This document shows, in pieces, positions 1 through 8,191 of a stretch of 64,000 nucleotides of DNA (position 1 is the stretch's first letter; every line of letters begins with the position of its first letter). Position numbers and translations under genes: made by a program. Under the pieces are notes generated by a model. The model saw only the letters and a list, made by a program, of their open reading frames with translations. It searched no databases and was not told the origin of the DNA. The DNA comes from Actinomyces johnsonii (GTDB lineage Bacteria; Actinomycetota; Actinomycetes; Actinomycetales; Actinomycetaceae), in assembly GCF_006546835.1 (NCBI RefSeq), contig NZ_VICB01000001.1, positions 62,001 to 126,000 of the forward strand. Reading direction: 5' to 3'.

Positions 1-158
1 ATTGGGATAACGAGAACCAAAGGAATCCACAGCCCCCGCAAACCATATAGGTTAATCCCAAAAGGAACCGAGAGTACAGCAATTCCCCCAGATACTCCAA
101 CGCACAATATCTGAACCGCTTGAGACCGTTTTGCACGATACCGCAAGTCGCCCACCAT
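1..158 (-). CDS. Partial membrane protein coupled to the halocin-like gene
   Basis: An open frame begins at ATG 158 and runs without a stop to the window edge, giving 52 codons of the N-terminus. The ATG overlaps the TGA of the upstream gene (TGATG), so translation is probably coupled. After a short basic N-terminus (MVGDLRYRAKRSQ) there are two hydrophobic stretches, at about residues 15-37 and 42-52, suggesting an integral membrane protein. Base composition is about 50% GC, like the preceding gene and unlike most of the window. From position alone it could be an immunity, processing or export partner of the Cys-rich precursor. No family can be named from this fragment. Confidence 0.55.
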   Translation of the reverse strand, partial: MVGDLRYRAKRSQAVQILCVGVSGGIAVLSVPFGINLYGLRGLWIPLVLVIP

Positions 159-976
159 CACATATACCCGAAACAGGTGACGACTGCGATTACTTCTGTC
201 GAGCCAAGTGTGGCAATTCCGCCAATACAGGCAGCACAGATCCCTGCACCAACACCAGTCGCAGCGCCCGCACACGACCCTCCACACCCACCGGCAATTA
301 CCATCGCAGGAACTGAACCGATCCCGAGTGCAACAGCAATACATCCAGCAACTTGACCGACCCCGGTCGGAGCTTCATCGGCTCCTCCTTGAGGAGATCC
401 AGCAGATGCGGCGGAACCATTTTTCACATCGGTTTTAACCTGATCGATCTGCTGTTGAATTCTAGTATTGTCAACATACTTGACCCCAGTATCAGCATCC
501 TTCGTAAGAGCACCATCAGAGTAAGATGTCATCTGAAAGTTACCTGAAGCATTTCGAGTCAGTATGCTTTCAGAATAAGTAACAACACCCCCGGTGCCTA
601 TCATTACAATTGTTGTATTACTCATCAGGCTTGCACCAACTCCTTTTATGGGAAAGGTGACTGAATGGAGTTCTGAATCCTTCGTTTTCACCCGCAGAAC
701 TGTAGGGTGAGACAAATCAATGTCATCGATCGACACATGGGTGTGGACATCTTCGGAACGAACCGCGTTTTCCGCCGACTTCGTCATTTGTCGTGCAACA
801 TTTTGGTCAGCTTCAGCAGAGAGCTTCGACTTATCCCCCGAAACTTGTGCCGAACAACCAGGAGGATCTGCAGTTTGCCCTTGTACAGAAAGTGGGGTTG
901 CCGCTACAGCACCAGCACTAAATAACGAGAGAGCGGCGGTTGTAGTCAGCGTAACGAGAACTCTTCTGAGAGTCAT
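158..976 (-). CDS. Secreted precursor with halocin-C8-like Cys-rich C-terminus
   Basis: The 272-residue product has a Sec-type signal peptide (residues 1-26, MTLRRVLVTL... ending AVAA). A soluble, moderately polar domain follows to about residue 185, then a Ser/Ala/Gly linker (187-207) and a C-terminal hydrophobic Gly/Ala-rich segment of about 62 residues. That segment has six cysteines, at 212, 231, 235, 247, 250 and 268. This resembles the halocin C8 precursor in size and plan: an N-terminal immunity part and a C-terminal Cys-rich peptide bacteriocin. Family assignment is from pattern only. An AAAGG motif lies 7 bases before the ATG. GC is about 45-50% (27/60 counted at 541-600), suggesting acquisition. 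It could also be an unrelated secreted protein with a membrane-inserting tail. Confidence 0.6.
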   Translation of the reverse strand: MTLRRVLVTLTTTAALSLFSAGAVAATPLSVQGQTADPPGCSAQVSGDKSKLSAEADQNVARQMTKSAENAVRSEDVHTHVSIDDIDLSHPTVLRVKTKDSELHSVTFPIKGVGASLMSNTTIVMIGTGGVVTYSESILTRNASGNFQMTSYSDGALTKDADTGVKYVDNTRIQQQIDQVKTDVKNGSAASAGSPQGGADEAPTGVGQVAGCIAVALGIGSVPAMVIAGGCGGSCAGAATGVGAGICAACIGGIATLGSTEVIAVVTCFGYM

Positions 977-1323
977 GATCTAGCCTTTGCTGTCGACATT
1001 TCACTGCCCCACCTTTTTCTACGATCACCGCGGCGGAGGGGTGTTCGACACGACTGGGCATCACGAAACACCAACATAAGCACGCCCCTCAACAGAACTT
1101 ACCGCTCCTAAGCCGCCTAAGACACAATGCTTGCCAGCACAACATCACGCCACCTATGTCATGTTGAACAGAACAATGGTAAACACACAAGTATAATAGA
1201 GTTCACCAAAAACTCTGAGAATACTCAAAAAAAATTAGCAGGCCGCAATTGAACTTAAAATGTGAAATACATTTTAGCATGTCCCCGAAGTAAAACAACT
1301 TGACTTTTATCAACAGATAATAT
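977..1323. other. AT-rich intergenic region
   Basis: There is no convincing gene here. The stretch separates the 3' end of the nucleoside operon (1324) from the start of the Cys-rich precursor (976), both on the minus strand. It contains a weak inverted repeat (AAAATGT, 5-base loop, ACATTTT at 1257-1275) and a run of eight A at 1227-1234, which reads as T on the minus strand, so termination of the upstream operon here is plausible. TATTAT/TATACT-like sequences near 1190-1198 on the minus strand could be a promoter for the precursor gene, but no good -35 was found. Confidence 0.4.
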
Positions 1324-2181
1324 TCAGAGATTTGCTGATTCGAATGTAAGGACTTTTCGTTGGCTCTCGGGCGCGATGACGGCCAGGATGCGGGGCCAGC
1401 CGCCGAGCTCGCGGGGGCCGGGGCGGTGCGGATCACGCGGGGCAGTCAGGTCGAGGGCTCGCACGGATCCGTTGGAGGGCTCGTAGATGTGCACGCTTCC
1501 CTCACCGGGGTCGTCCTGCTCGATGACCTGCCAGGGCAGGGCCAGGACGTAGTGGCGGGGCACGGCCGGGGTCCGGGCCAGGGCGGAGCGCAGCCGTGAT
1601 CCCGCAGATCCGACAGATCCCGCACCGGGCTCAGCCACCGTGTCACTGTCGAGGACGAGCGGGCCGCCGGTGACCAGGATGACCGGGAGTCCACCTGCCA
1701 GCACCTCGCGGATCGAGGCGACCTCACTGCCCCAGGCAGGGCCATGGTCGCTCACCCACCTCACCGTGTAACGACGACGCCCTCCGCCCGGAGTGCAGGT
1801 ACGCACGATCTCGGTCATCTGCCGGGCCACGGACCAGGGCGTGGAGCCGAGCGCCTTCGGCCAGGGCAGGACCCCCAGGCCGCGGGCATTCATGGCCCGT
1901 TGGATCCGTACCTGCTGGCGGGACAGAACGGAGACCAGCTGTTTGCCCTCCCGGCCGGACTGCGAGTCGGTCATCTCGTGGGTGAGGTCGTCCGTCACGG
2001 CTACGCGCTCGCCGGGCGCCAGAAGCAGGCGGGTCGCTAGGAGGCAGGTGGGTCCGCAGGTGGTGGCGTCGGTCTGGGTCAGGGTGATGGCCTGGCCCGC
2101 CTGGGTGAGGCGGCCCACCCGCAGCCGGGAGTTGACGGCCCGGGCGACGATGGCCGGCTCTACCTGCCAGGGCGTGGTCAT
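1324..2181 (-). CDS. C39-like (papain-fold) cysteine peptidase, function unknown
   Basis: The 285-residue protein lacks an obvious signal peptide. Near the N-terminus Q36-T-D-A-T-T-C42-G-P-T-C matches the oxyanion Gln plus catalytic Cys spacing of C39-type peptidases (Q-x5-C-G). A later RHYVLALPW segment supplies a candidate catalytic His, followed about 20 residues on by an EPSNG motif where C39 enzymes have the third catalytic residue. The ATG overlaps the deoA stop (ATGA), so it is the last gene of the nucleoside operon. The substrate is unknown and nothing in the operon suggests a peptide to be processed. It could be an inactive papain-fold protein. The family call rests on motif spacing only. 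Confidence 0.6.
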   Translation of the reverse strand: MTTPWQVEPAIVARAVNSRLRVGRLTQAGQAITLTQTDATTCGPTCLLATRLLLAPGERVAVTDDLTHEMTDSQSGREGKQLVSVLSRQQVRIQRAMNARGLGVLPWPKALGSTPWSVARQMTEIVRTCTPGGGRRRYTVRWVSDHGPAWGSEVASIREVLAGGLPVILVTGGPLVLDSDTVAEPGAGSVGSAGSRLRSALARTPAVPRHYVLALPWQVIEQDDPGEGSVHIYEPSNGSVRALDLTAPRDPHRPGPRELGGWPRILAVIAPESQRKVLTFESANL

Positions 2182-3524
2182 CCGATGCGCTCCAGGACGA
2201 CGCCGCGCTCCCGGCGGGCGACGGCGTCGGCCGCCTGCGGGGAACCGGCCTGGGAGATGACGATGCCGCCGGCGAGCGCCTCCCGGGCGCGGGTGAAGCG
2301 CTCGGGCATGGCGGTGTGCAGGGTGAGCAGCTCCTGTCCGGCGCGCACCTCGTCGCCCGGCTTGGCGTGCATGGTGACGCCGGCGACGGCCTGGACCGGA
2401 TCCTCCTTGCGGGCACGCCCGGCCCCGAGGCGCCAGGCGGCCACCCCGACGGCGAGGGCGTCCAGGGTGGTCAGGACGCCGTCGGCCGGGGCGGTGACGG
2501 TCTCGGTCTCGGGTGCCTGGGGCAGGGGCGCGTTCGGGTCCCCTCCCTGGCGGCTGACCATGTCGCGCCAGACGTTCATGGCGCGCCCATCGGCCAGCGC
2601 GGCGCGGGCCTGGTCCTCCTCCACGGGTCTACCGGCGGCGGCGCACATCTCCAGGGCCAGGGCCACGGTGAGATCGACGACGTCGGCCGGTCCCCCGCCG
2701 GCGAGCACCTCGAGGGACTCGGCGACCTCGAGGGCGTTGCCGGCGGTGAGTCCGAGCGGGGTGGACATGTCGGTCAGCAGCGCGCGGGTGGTCACGCCGG
2801 CGTCGGTGCCCAGGGCCACCATGGTGGAGGCGAGCTCGCGGGCCTGGTCGAGCTCCTTCATGAAGGCGCCCGAGCCGACCTTGACGTCCAGGACGAGGGC
2901 ACCGGTTCCCTCGGCGATCTTCTTGGACATGATCGAGGAGGCGATGAGCGGGACGCAGGAGACGGTGGCGGTGGTGTCGCGCAGGGCGTAGAGGCGCTTG
3001 TCGGCGGGGGCCAGGCCCGCCCCGGCGGCGCAGATGACGGCGCCGGGGCCGCTGGACCCGAGCATCGCCAGGATCTCCTCGCCCGTGAGATCGGCCCGCC
3101 AGCCGGGGATGGACTCCAGCTTGTCCAGGGTCCCGCCGGTGTGCCCGAGTCCGCGTCCGGACAGCTGGGGGACGCTCACGCCGAAGACGGCCACGAGCGG
3201 CGCCAGCGGCAGGGTGATCTTGTCCCCCACTCCCCCAGTGGAGTGCTTGTCAGCCGTGGGGCGGGGCAGGCCGGAGAAGTCCATGCGCTCCCCGGAGGCG
3301 ATCATGGCGTCGGTCCAGCGGGCGATCTCGGCCCGGCTCATGCCGCGCAGGTAGATGGCCATGGCCAGGGCGCTCATCTGCTCCTCGGCGACGGCGCCGC
3401 GGGTGTAGGCCTCCACGACCCAGTCGATCTGGGCGTCGGTCAGGGTGGCGCCGTCGCGCTTGGCGGCGATGACGTCGACGGCGTCGAAGGGCTCGACGGC
3501 CGGCGGTGCGGCGGGGACGGTCAC
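2178..3524 (-). CDS. deoA: Thymidine / pyrimidine-nucleoside phosphorylase
   Basis: This cytoplasmic enzyme splits thymidine (or uridine) with phosphate into the free base and (deoxy)ribose-1-phosphate, and is part of nucleoside salvage. The 448-residue product carries the family signature SGRGLGHTGGTLDK and the preceding KHSTGGVGDK phosphate-binding segment. The C-terminus has the usual pyrimidine-nucleoside phosphorylase domain. A longer frame opens at 3599, but GTG 3524 has a GGAGG six bases upstream and starts the conserved sequence, so it is preferred. It lies 40 bases after cdd and overlaps the next gene by 4 bases. Whether it prefers thymidine or accepts uridine cannot be read from the sequence. 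Confidence 0.93.
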   Translation of the reverse strand: MTVPAAPPAVEPFDAVDVIAAKRDGATLTDAQIDWVVEAYTRGAVAEEQMSALAMAIYLRGMSRAEIARWTDAMIASGERMDFSGLPRPTADKHSTGGVGDKITLPLAPLVAVFGVSVPQLSGRGLGHTGGTLDKLESIPGWRADLTGEEILAMLGSSGPGAVICAAGAGLAPADKRLYALRDTTATVSCVPLIASSIMSKKIAEGTGALVLDVKVGSGAFMKELDQARELASTMVALGTDAGVTTRALLTDMSTPLGLTAGNALEVAESLEVLAGGGPADVVDLTVALALEMCAAAGRPVEEDQARAALADGRAMNVWRDMVSRQGGDPNAPLPQAPETETVTAPADGVLTTLDALAVGVAAWRLGAGRARKEDPVQAVAGVTMHAKPGDEVRAGQELLTLHTAMPERFTRAREALAGGIVISQAGSPQAADAVARRERGVVLERIG

Positions 3525-3564
3525 GGGGTTTCTCCTCCATCTGTGGCTGCTGGTCAGCCGGCCC

Positions 3565-3999
3565 TCAGCTCTGCTGGCCGACGACGCGCTCGACGTCATC
3601 AGCGGTGAAGCGGTCGGGCAGGACCTCGTCGATGCTCATCATCCCCGAGGGCATGGCCAGCACCATACCGTCGGCGGCGTGCTCGCTCAGGAGCTGGCGG
3701 CAGCGCCCGCACGGTGCTAGGGCCCGGCCGTGGGCGTCCACGCAGGCGAAGGCGACCAGGCGCCCTCCCCCGGTGCGGGTGAGCTCGGAGACGAGGCCGC
3801 ACTCAGCGCACAGGGTGACGCCGTAGCCGGCGTTCTCCACGTTGCATCCCGAGACGAGTCGACCGTCGTCGACCAAGGCGGCGGCGCCGACCTTGAAGCG
3901 GGAGTAGGGGGCGTAGGCGTGGGTCATGGCCTCCACGGCGAGCTCGTGCAGGTCCCGCCAGTGGGCGTCGGTCAGATCGGTGGGCGCGATGCTGCTCAC
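3565..3999 (-). CDS. cdd: Cytidine deaminase
   Basis: This zinc enzyme converts (deoxy)cytidine to (deoxy)uridine. The 144-residue length is normal for the homotetrameric class. The zinc and catalytic motifs are visible: NVENAGYGVTLCAE (Cys ligand plus the proton-shuttling Glu) and PCGRCRQ (two more Cys ligands). The substrate-binding FKVGAA segment is near residue 37. Its ATG overlaps the end of the upstream permease by 4 bases (3996-3999), placing it firmly in the nucleoside uptake operon. It feeds deoA with deaminated nucleosides imported by the ABC transporter encoded just before it. Confidence 0.95.
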   Translation of the reverse strand: MSSIAPTDLTDAHWRDLHELAVEAMTHAYAPYSRFKVGAAALVDDGRLVSGCNVENAGYGVTLCAECGLVSELTRTGGGRLVAFACVDAHGRALAPCGRCRQLLSEHAADGMVLAMPSGMMSIDEVLPDRFTADDVERVVGQQS

Positions 4000-5288
4000 G
4001 GGTAGGGCACCCCCTCGGCGGCGGGGGCGCGCACCTTGCCCACGAATCCGGCCACCGCCAGGATCGTGACGATGTAGGGGATCATGGAGATGATGTCGGG
4101 TGAGACAGAGCTGCCGATGATCGGCAGGGTCTGGGCCACCGAGGTGGCGAAACCGAAGAGCAGGGCCGCCCCCAGGGAGCCCAGGGGTCGCCAGGCACCC
4201 AGGATCATGGCGGCCAGGGCGATGTAGCCGTTGCCGGCGGTCATGTCGTTATCGAAGGACAGGCCCGAGCCGACGGTGAAGAACGCCCCGCCCAGTCCGG
4301 CCAGCGCCCCGGCCAGGGCGAGGTTGGCCACGCGGGTGCGCATGACATTGATGCCGACGGTGTCGGCGGCCTTGGGGTGTTCGCCGCAGGCCCGCAGCCT
4401 CAGTCCCCAGCGGGAGCGGAAGAGCATGGCGGACAGGACCGCCACGGCGACGTACATGAGGTAGACGAGGATCGTCTGGCGGAAGAGGACCGGCCCGATG
4501 ATCGGGATCCGGGACAGGATCGGCACCGCCAGGGTGGGCAGGCGCAGGGCACGGTTGAGGCTGGGGCTGGATGACAGGAAGGTGGAGAACAGGAAGCCGG
4601 TCAGCCCCGAGACCAGGACGTTGAGGACGACGCCGACGACGATCTGGTTGACCCGGTAGCGCAGTCCGAACAGGGCCAGCAGGAGCGCCACGAGGGCTCC
4701 GGCCACGGGCGCGGCGAAGAGCCCCGCCCACGGGCTGGAGCAGGCCGAGGCGACGACGGCGCCCAGGAAGGCCCCGCCCAGGAGCTGGCCCTCGATGGCG
4801 ATGTTGATGGTGCCCGAGCGCTCCCCGATGATCCCGGCCAGCGCCCCGTAGACGAGCGGGACGCTCAGCCCCAGCGCAGAGGACAGGATGGTCACCAGGG
4901 GGATGACGCCGTTGCGTCCGGCACCGGCCCAGGCCAGGAATGCAACAACGAATCCGACGCCCATGAGGACGCTCACCCAGGCAGCGCCCTCGCGGCGATG
5001 CATGGCCCGTACGAGGGCGACGGCGGTGACTGCGGCGACGATCCCCGCGGCGATGAGGATAATCAGCCGTGCGTTGAGCGTGGAGTCCTCGAACTGGAAG
5101 AAGTCGGAGGGGACGGTGAACCGGAAGGTGGTCGAACCGCGTGCGCTCAGCGCCATGAGTCCCTGCAGGAGGAACACGACGACGCCGGTGATCGGGATCT
5201 TGAGGTTCATGGGCTCCACGGCCGTGGAGGCGGAGGCGGCTGAAGCGGTTGAGGTGATTGACGCGGTTGAGGTGGATGACGCCGTCAT
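3996..5288 (-). CDS. Nucleoside ABC transporter permease (second subunit)
   Basis: A 430-residue polytopic membrane protein of the BPD_transp_2 family (LivM/RbsC-like), resembling NupQ/YufQ and RnsD, which form the channel with the other permease. Conserved features include VPLVYGALAGIIGERSGTIN and the late GANLR-like region around GNGYIALAAMILG. The first 26 residues are an odd Ser/Thr/Ala-rich stretch made from short DNA repeats (5225-5280), so Met27 (MNLKIPITG) might be the true start. However, ATG 5288 sits directly after the upstream stop. The gene lies 3 bases after the first permease gene and overlaps cdd by 4 bases. Confidence 0.88.
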   Translation of the reverse strand: MTASSTSTASITSTASAASASTAVEPMNLKIPITGVVVFLLQGLMALSARGSTTFRFTVPSDFFQFEDSTLNARLIILIAAGIVAAVTAVALVRAMHRREGAAWVSVLMGVGFVVAFLAWAGAGRNGVIPLVTILSSALGLSVPLVYGALAGIIGERSGTINIAIEGQLLGGAFLGAVVASACSSPWAGLFAAPVAGALVALLLALFGLRYRVNQIVVGVVLNVLVSGLTGFLFSTFLSSSPSLNRALRLPTLAVPILSRIPIIGPVLFRQTILVYLMYVAVAVLSAMLFRSRWGLRLRACGEHPKAADTVGINVMRTRVANLALAGALAGLGGAFFTVGSGLSFDNDMTAGNGYIALAAMILGAWRPLGSLGAALLFGFATSVAQTLPIIGSSVSPDIISMIPYIVTILAVAGFVGKVRAPAAEGVPYP

Positions 5289-5291
5289 GGC

Positions 5292-6599
5292 TCAGGCCTC
5301 CTTCGCTGTGGGAGTGGCCGTAGCCGCGGCCGACAATGAGGCGGGGGACGGATCAGCGCCGCCCGTGAGCGCCCGGCGCTCCGGCAGCCGGAAGATGGCC
5401 CGGACCAGAGGCGGAGCGGCGATGAACAGCACGATCGTGGACTGCAGGACCAGGACGATCTTGATGTGGGTGCCGGGCGCGGCCTGCATGGCGGTTCCGC
5501 CAGCGCGCAGGGCACCGAAGAGCAGGCCTGCCAGGACGGTTCCCACGGGCCGGGAGCGGCCCAGCAGCGCCACGGTGATGGCGTCGAAGCCGATGGTTCC
5601 CACAACGGACTCGTCCATGCTCTTCTGGGTTCCCAGGACCGGAGCACTGGCGGCGATCCCGCACAGGGCGCCGGAGATCATCATGACCAGGCTCGTCACC
5701 CGGGGCACGCTCATGCCGGCAGTGCGGGCGGCGTCGGGGTTCAAGCCGGTGGCCCGTAGCTGGAAACCGAGGCGGGAGCGCTCCATGAGCCACCACACGG
5801 CCGCCGCGGCCAGCAGGGCCAGGAGGAAGCCGGCGTGGAGGCGGAAGGAGCTGCCGGCGAGCGAGGGGTACTGAGCGGAGTCGGCCACGGTCAGCGACTT
5901 GCGGTTACCGGTCTCCCCCTCCCCGTTGAAGGCCTTGAGACTGAGTACCTGGGACAGCAAGTGGGCGGCGATCGAGTTGAGCATGATCGTCACGATGACC
6001 TCATTGGCGCCGGTACGGGCCTTGAGGACTCCGGCGATACCGCCCCAGAGCAGTCCTCCCAGGGCCGCCCCGACGACGGCCAGGAGCAGGTGGACCACCG
6101 GCGGCAGGTTCCAGGCGATGCCCACGTAGCAGGCCGTGATCGCCCCGAGGATCATCTGCCCCTGGCCGCCGATGTTGAACAGTCCGGCACGAAAGGCCAC
6201 CGCCACGCCGAGCCCGGCGATGATGAGCGGGGTGGCGTTGGTGAGGGTATCGGTGATGGGGCGGATCATGCGCACGCCCGTGTTGGCCCGCCAGTCCAGG
6301 ACCGAGCCGCGCAGCAGCGAGCTGTAGGCCTCGCTCAGGGTAGATCCGGCGGCGTGGAGGAAGTCGCCGGGGCGGTTGAGGAGGTAGCCGGCCGTGTAAC
6401 GCACCTGGGAGTCGGCCGCGAGGATGAGAATCGAGGACAGGACGAGGGCGGCCAGGATCGCGAGCAGCCCGACGACAGCCGGCGAGGAGGCGACCTGCCG
6501 CAGCAGGGCGGACTGGCTGCTCGGGCTGGGCGCGGACCGCTCCTCGGACGGATCTGTCGGCGTCGGTGCAGTGCCGGAGCCAGTGGAGGGTGTGCTCAT
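5292..6599 (-). CDS. Nucleoside ABC transporter permease (first subunit)
   Basis: A 435-residue polytopic inner-membrane protein of the BPD_transp_2 family, related to NupP/YufP and RnsC. A polar Ser/Pro-rich N-terminus (about 35 residues) precedes the first membrane helix (VVGLLAILAALVLSSILIL). The family motif region NIGGQGQMILGAITACYVG and the cytoplasmic loop LNPDAARTAGM, which contacts the ATPase, are visible. Its ATG overlaps the stop of the ATPase gene by 4 bases (6596-6599), so the two are translationally coupled. With the second permease, the double ATPase and the BMP lipoprotein it forms a complete importer. Confidence 0.88.
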   Translation of the reverse strand: MSTPSTGSGTAPTPTDPSEERSAPSPSSQSALLRQVASSPAVVGLLAILAALVLSSILILAADSQVRYTAGYLLNRPGDFLHAAGSTLSEAYSSLLRGSVLDWRANTGVRMIRPITDTLTNATPLIIAGLGVAVAFRAGLFNIGGQGQMILGAITACYVGIAWNLPPVVHLLLAVVGAALGGLLWGGIAGVLKARTGANEVIVTIMLNSIAAHLLSQVLSLKAFNGEGETGNRKSLTVADSAQYPSLAGSSFRLHAGFLLALLAAAAVWWLMERSRLGFQLRATGLNPDAARTAGMSVPRVTSLVMMISGALCGIAASAPVLGTQKSMDESVVGTIGFDAITVALLGRSRPVGTVLAGLLFGALRAGGTAMQAAPGTHIKIVLVLQSTIVLFIAAPPLVRAIFRLPERRALTGGADPSPASLSAAATATPTAKEA

Positions 6600-8125
6600 C
6601 GTTGCTGCTCCTGAGGGTCGAGGGCCTGCTCGGCGGGGGTGCCGGCCATCATGAGGCCCAGGGCGTCGCGGGCGGTGTCGGCGGGGACGATGCCGACGAT
6701 CCGCCCGCGGTACATGACGGCGATCCGGTCGGCCAGGGCGTATATCTCGTCGAGCTCTGAGGAGATGATGAGGACGGCGGTGCCGGTGTCGCGCTCGGCG
6801 ACAATGCGCTGGTGGACGAACTCGATGGAGCCGACGTCCAGGCCGCGGGTGGGTTGGGAGGCGACGAGGACCTTGAGGGGCCGGGACAGCTCGCGGGCGA
6901 GGATGGCCTTCTGCTGGTTGCCGCCCGAGAGGGTCGAGATGGCATCGTCGACGTCGGTGACGCGCACGTCGAACTCCTCGCGCATCCGGTGGGCGGCCTG
7001 GCGCACGCGGAGCGGCGACAGCGACGGCCCCCGACCCAGGGCGGGGTCGTCGTAGCGGTCCAGAACCATGTTCTCGGCAACGGAGAGCTCGGCGACCATG
7101 CCGTCGGTGGAGCGGTCCTCGGGAACGAAACCGAGTCCGGCCCGCAGCCGGCGGCGCACCCCGTGGCGGGTGACGTCGTGGCCGTCAAAGGCGATGGTGC
7201 CGGTGGTCGGCGAGCGCAGTCCGAGGATGACCTCGCTCAGCTCGGTCTGCCCGTTGCCCTGGACGCCCGCGATGGCGAGGATTTCGCCGGAGTGCACGTT
7301 CAGGTCGATGTCGTCGAGCAGGACGGCGCCGTCCTCGACGAGGCCGACGCCGCTCAAAGCGAGCGTTTCCCGTCCGGCTTCGGCCGGGGACTTGTCGATG
7401 GTGAGGGAGACGTCGCGGCCGACCATGAGGCCGGCGAGCTCGGCGGCCGGAGCGGTGGGCTCGGCGGTGCCCACGACACGGCCGCGGCGGATGACGGTGA
7501 TGGTGTCGGCGACCTCTCGGATCTCTCGCAGCTTGTGGGTGATGAAGACGATCGAGGTTCCGGAGGCCTTGAGCTCGCGCATGATGGCGATGAGCTCATC
7601 GGTCTCCTGCGGGGTGAGCACGGCGGTGGGCTCGTCGAGGATGAGGACCTTGGCGTCGCGGGCGAGGGCCTTGATGATCTCCACGCGCTGCTGGACGCCC
7701 ACGGGCAGGTCCTCGATGAGGGCGTTCGGGTCGACGTCGAAGCCGAAGCGACGGGAGATCTCGGTGACCTTGGCCGCGGCGGCACCGGCGTCGATGATTC
7801 CCAGCGGCCCGACCGGCTCGTATCCCAGGGCGACGGATTCGGCCACCGTGAAGACGGGAACGAGCATGAAGTGCTGGTGGACCATGCCAATGCCGGCGGC
7901 CACGGCGTCGCCCGGTCCGGAGAAGGTCACGGGCTCGTCGTCGATGAGGATCGCTCCGGCGTCGGGCCGGTAGAGGCCGTAGAGGACGTTCATGAGCGTG
8001 GACTTGCCGGCGCCGTTCTCTCCCAGGAGGGCGTGGATCTGGCCGGGCTCGATGATCAGGTCGATATGGTCGTTGGCCACGAGCGGCCCAAAGGCCTTCG
8101 TGATCCCGCGCAGCTCAAGCTTCAC
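6596..8125 (-). CDS. Nucleoside ABC transporter ATPase, two nucleotide-binding domains
   Basis: This 509-residue protein contains two fused ABC domains, as in sugar and BMP-type nucleoside importers (NupO/RnsB, RbsA-like). The first has a normal Walker A (GENGAGKST, about residues 35-43), the Q-loop VHQHFM and Walker B (LILDEPTAVL). The second has a degenerate Walker A (GVQGNGQTEL, no Lys) but an LSGGNQQK signature, typical of this family, in which one site is inactive. It follows the BMP lipoprotein gene by 66 bases containing a hairpin, and overlaps the first permease gene by 4 bases. It powers nucleoside import from the cytoplasmic face. Confidence 0.93.
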   Translation of the reverse strand: MKLELRGITKAFGPLVANDHIDLIIEPGQIHALLGENGAGKSTLMNVLYGLYRPDAGAILIDDEPVTFSGPGDAVAAGIGMVHQHFMLVPVFTVAESVALGYEPVGPLGIIDAGAAAAKVTEISRRFGFDVDPNALIEDLPVGVQQRVEIIKALARDAKVLILDEPTAVLTPQETDELIAIMRELKASGTSIVFITHKLREIREVADTITVIRRGRVVGTAEPTAPAAELAGLMVGRDVSLTIDKSPAEAGRETLALSGVGLVEDGAVLLDDIDLNVHSGEILAIAGVQGNGQTELSEVILGLRSPTTGTIAFDGHDVTRHGVRRRLRAGLGFVPEDRSTDGMVAELSVAENMVLDRYDDPALGRGPSLSPLRVRQAAHRMREEFDVRVTDVDDAISTLSGGNQQKAILARELSRPLKVLVASQPTRGLDVGSIEFVHQRIVAERDTGTAVLIISSELDEIYALADRIAVMYRGRIVGIVPADTARDALGLMMAGTPAEQALDPQEQQR

Positions 8126-8163
8126 AACAGGCTCGCTTCCAGAGGACGAGGAGGGCGGTGGAG

Positions 8164-8185
8164 GCTCGGGGCGCTGGCCCCGGGC
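8164..8185 (-). terminator. Intercistronic hairpin after the binding-protein gene
   Basis: GCTCGGGGC and GCCCCGGGC pair across a 4-base loop (8164-8172 with 8177-8185, one wobble pair). It sits between the abundant solute-binding lipoprotein and the ATPase. Such hairpins often stabilise the upstream message or reduce read-through so the binding protein is made in excess. There is no T-run, so it is not a complete terminator. Confidence 0.45.
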
Positions 8186-8191
8186 GGGCGT

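Noticed and set aside
1203-1436. A 77-codon minus-strand frame overlapping the 3' end of the cysteine peptidase gene
   Set aside because: It lies mostly in the AT-rich gap and in another frame of the peptidase gene, with no ribosome site or domain.
2316-3608. A 430-codon plus-strand frame opposite deoA
   Set aside because: Gly/His/Asp-rich shadow translation; thymidine phosphorylase signatures lie on the other strand.
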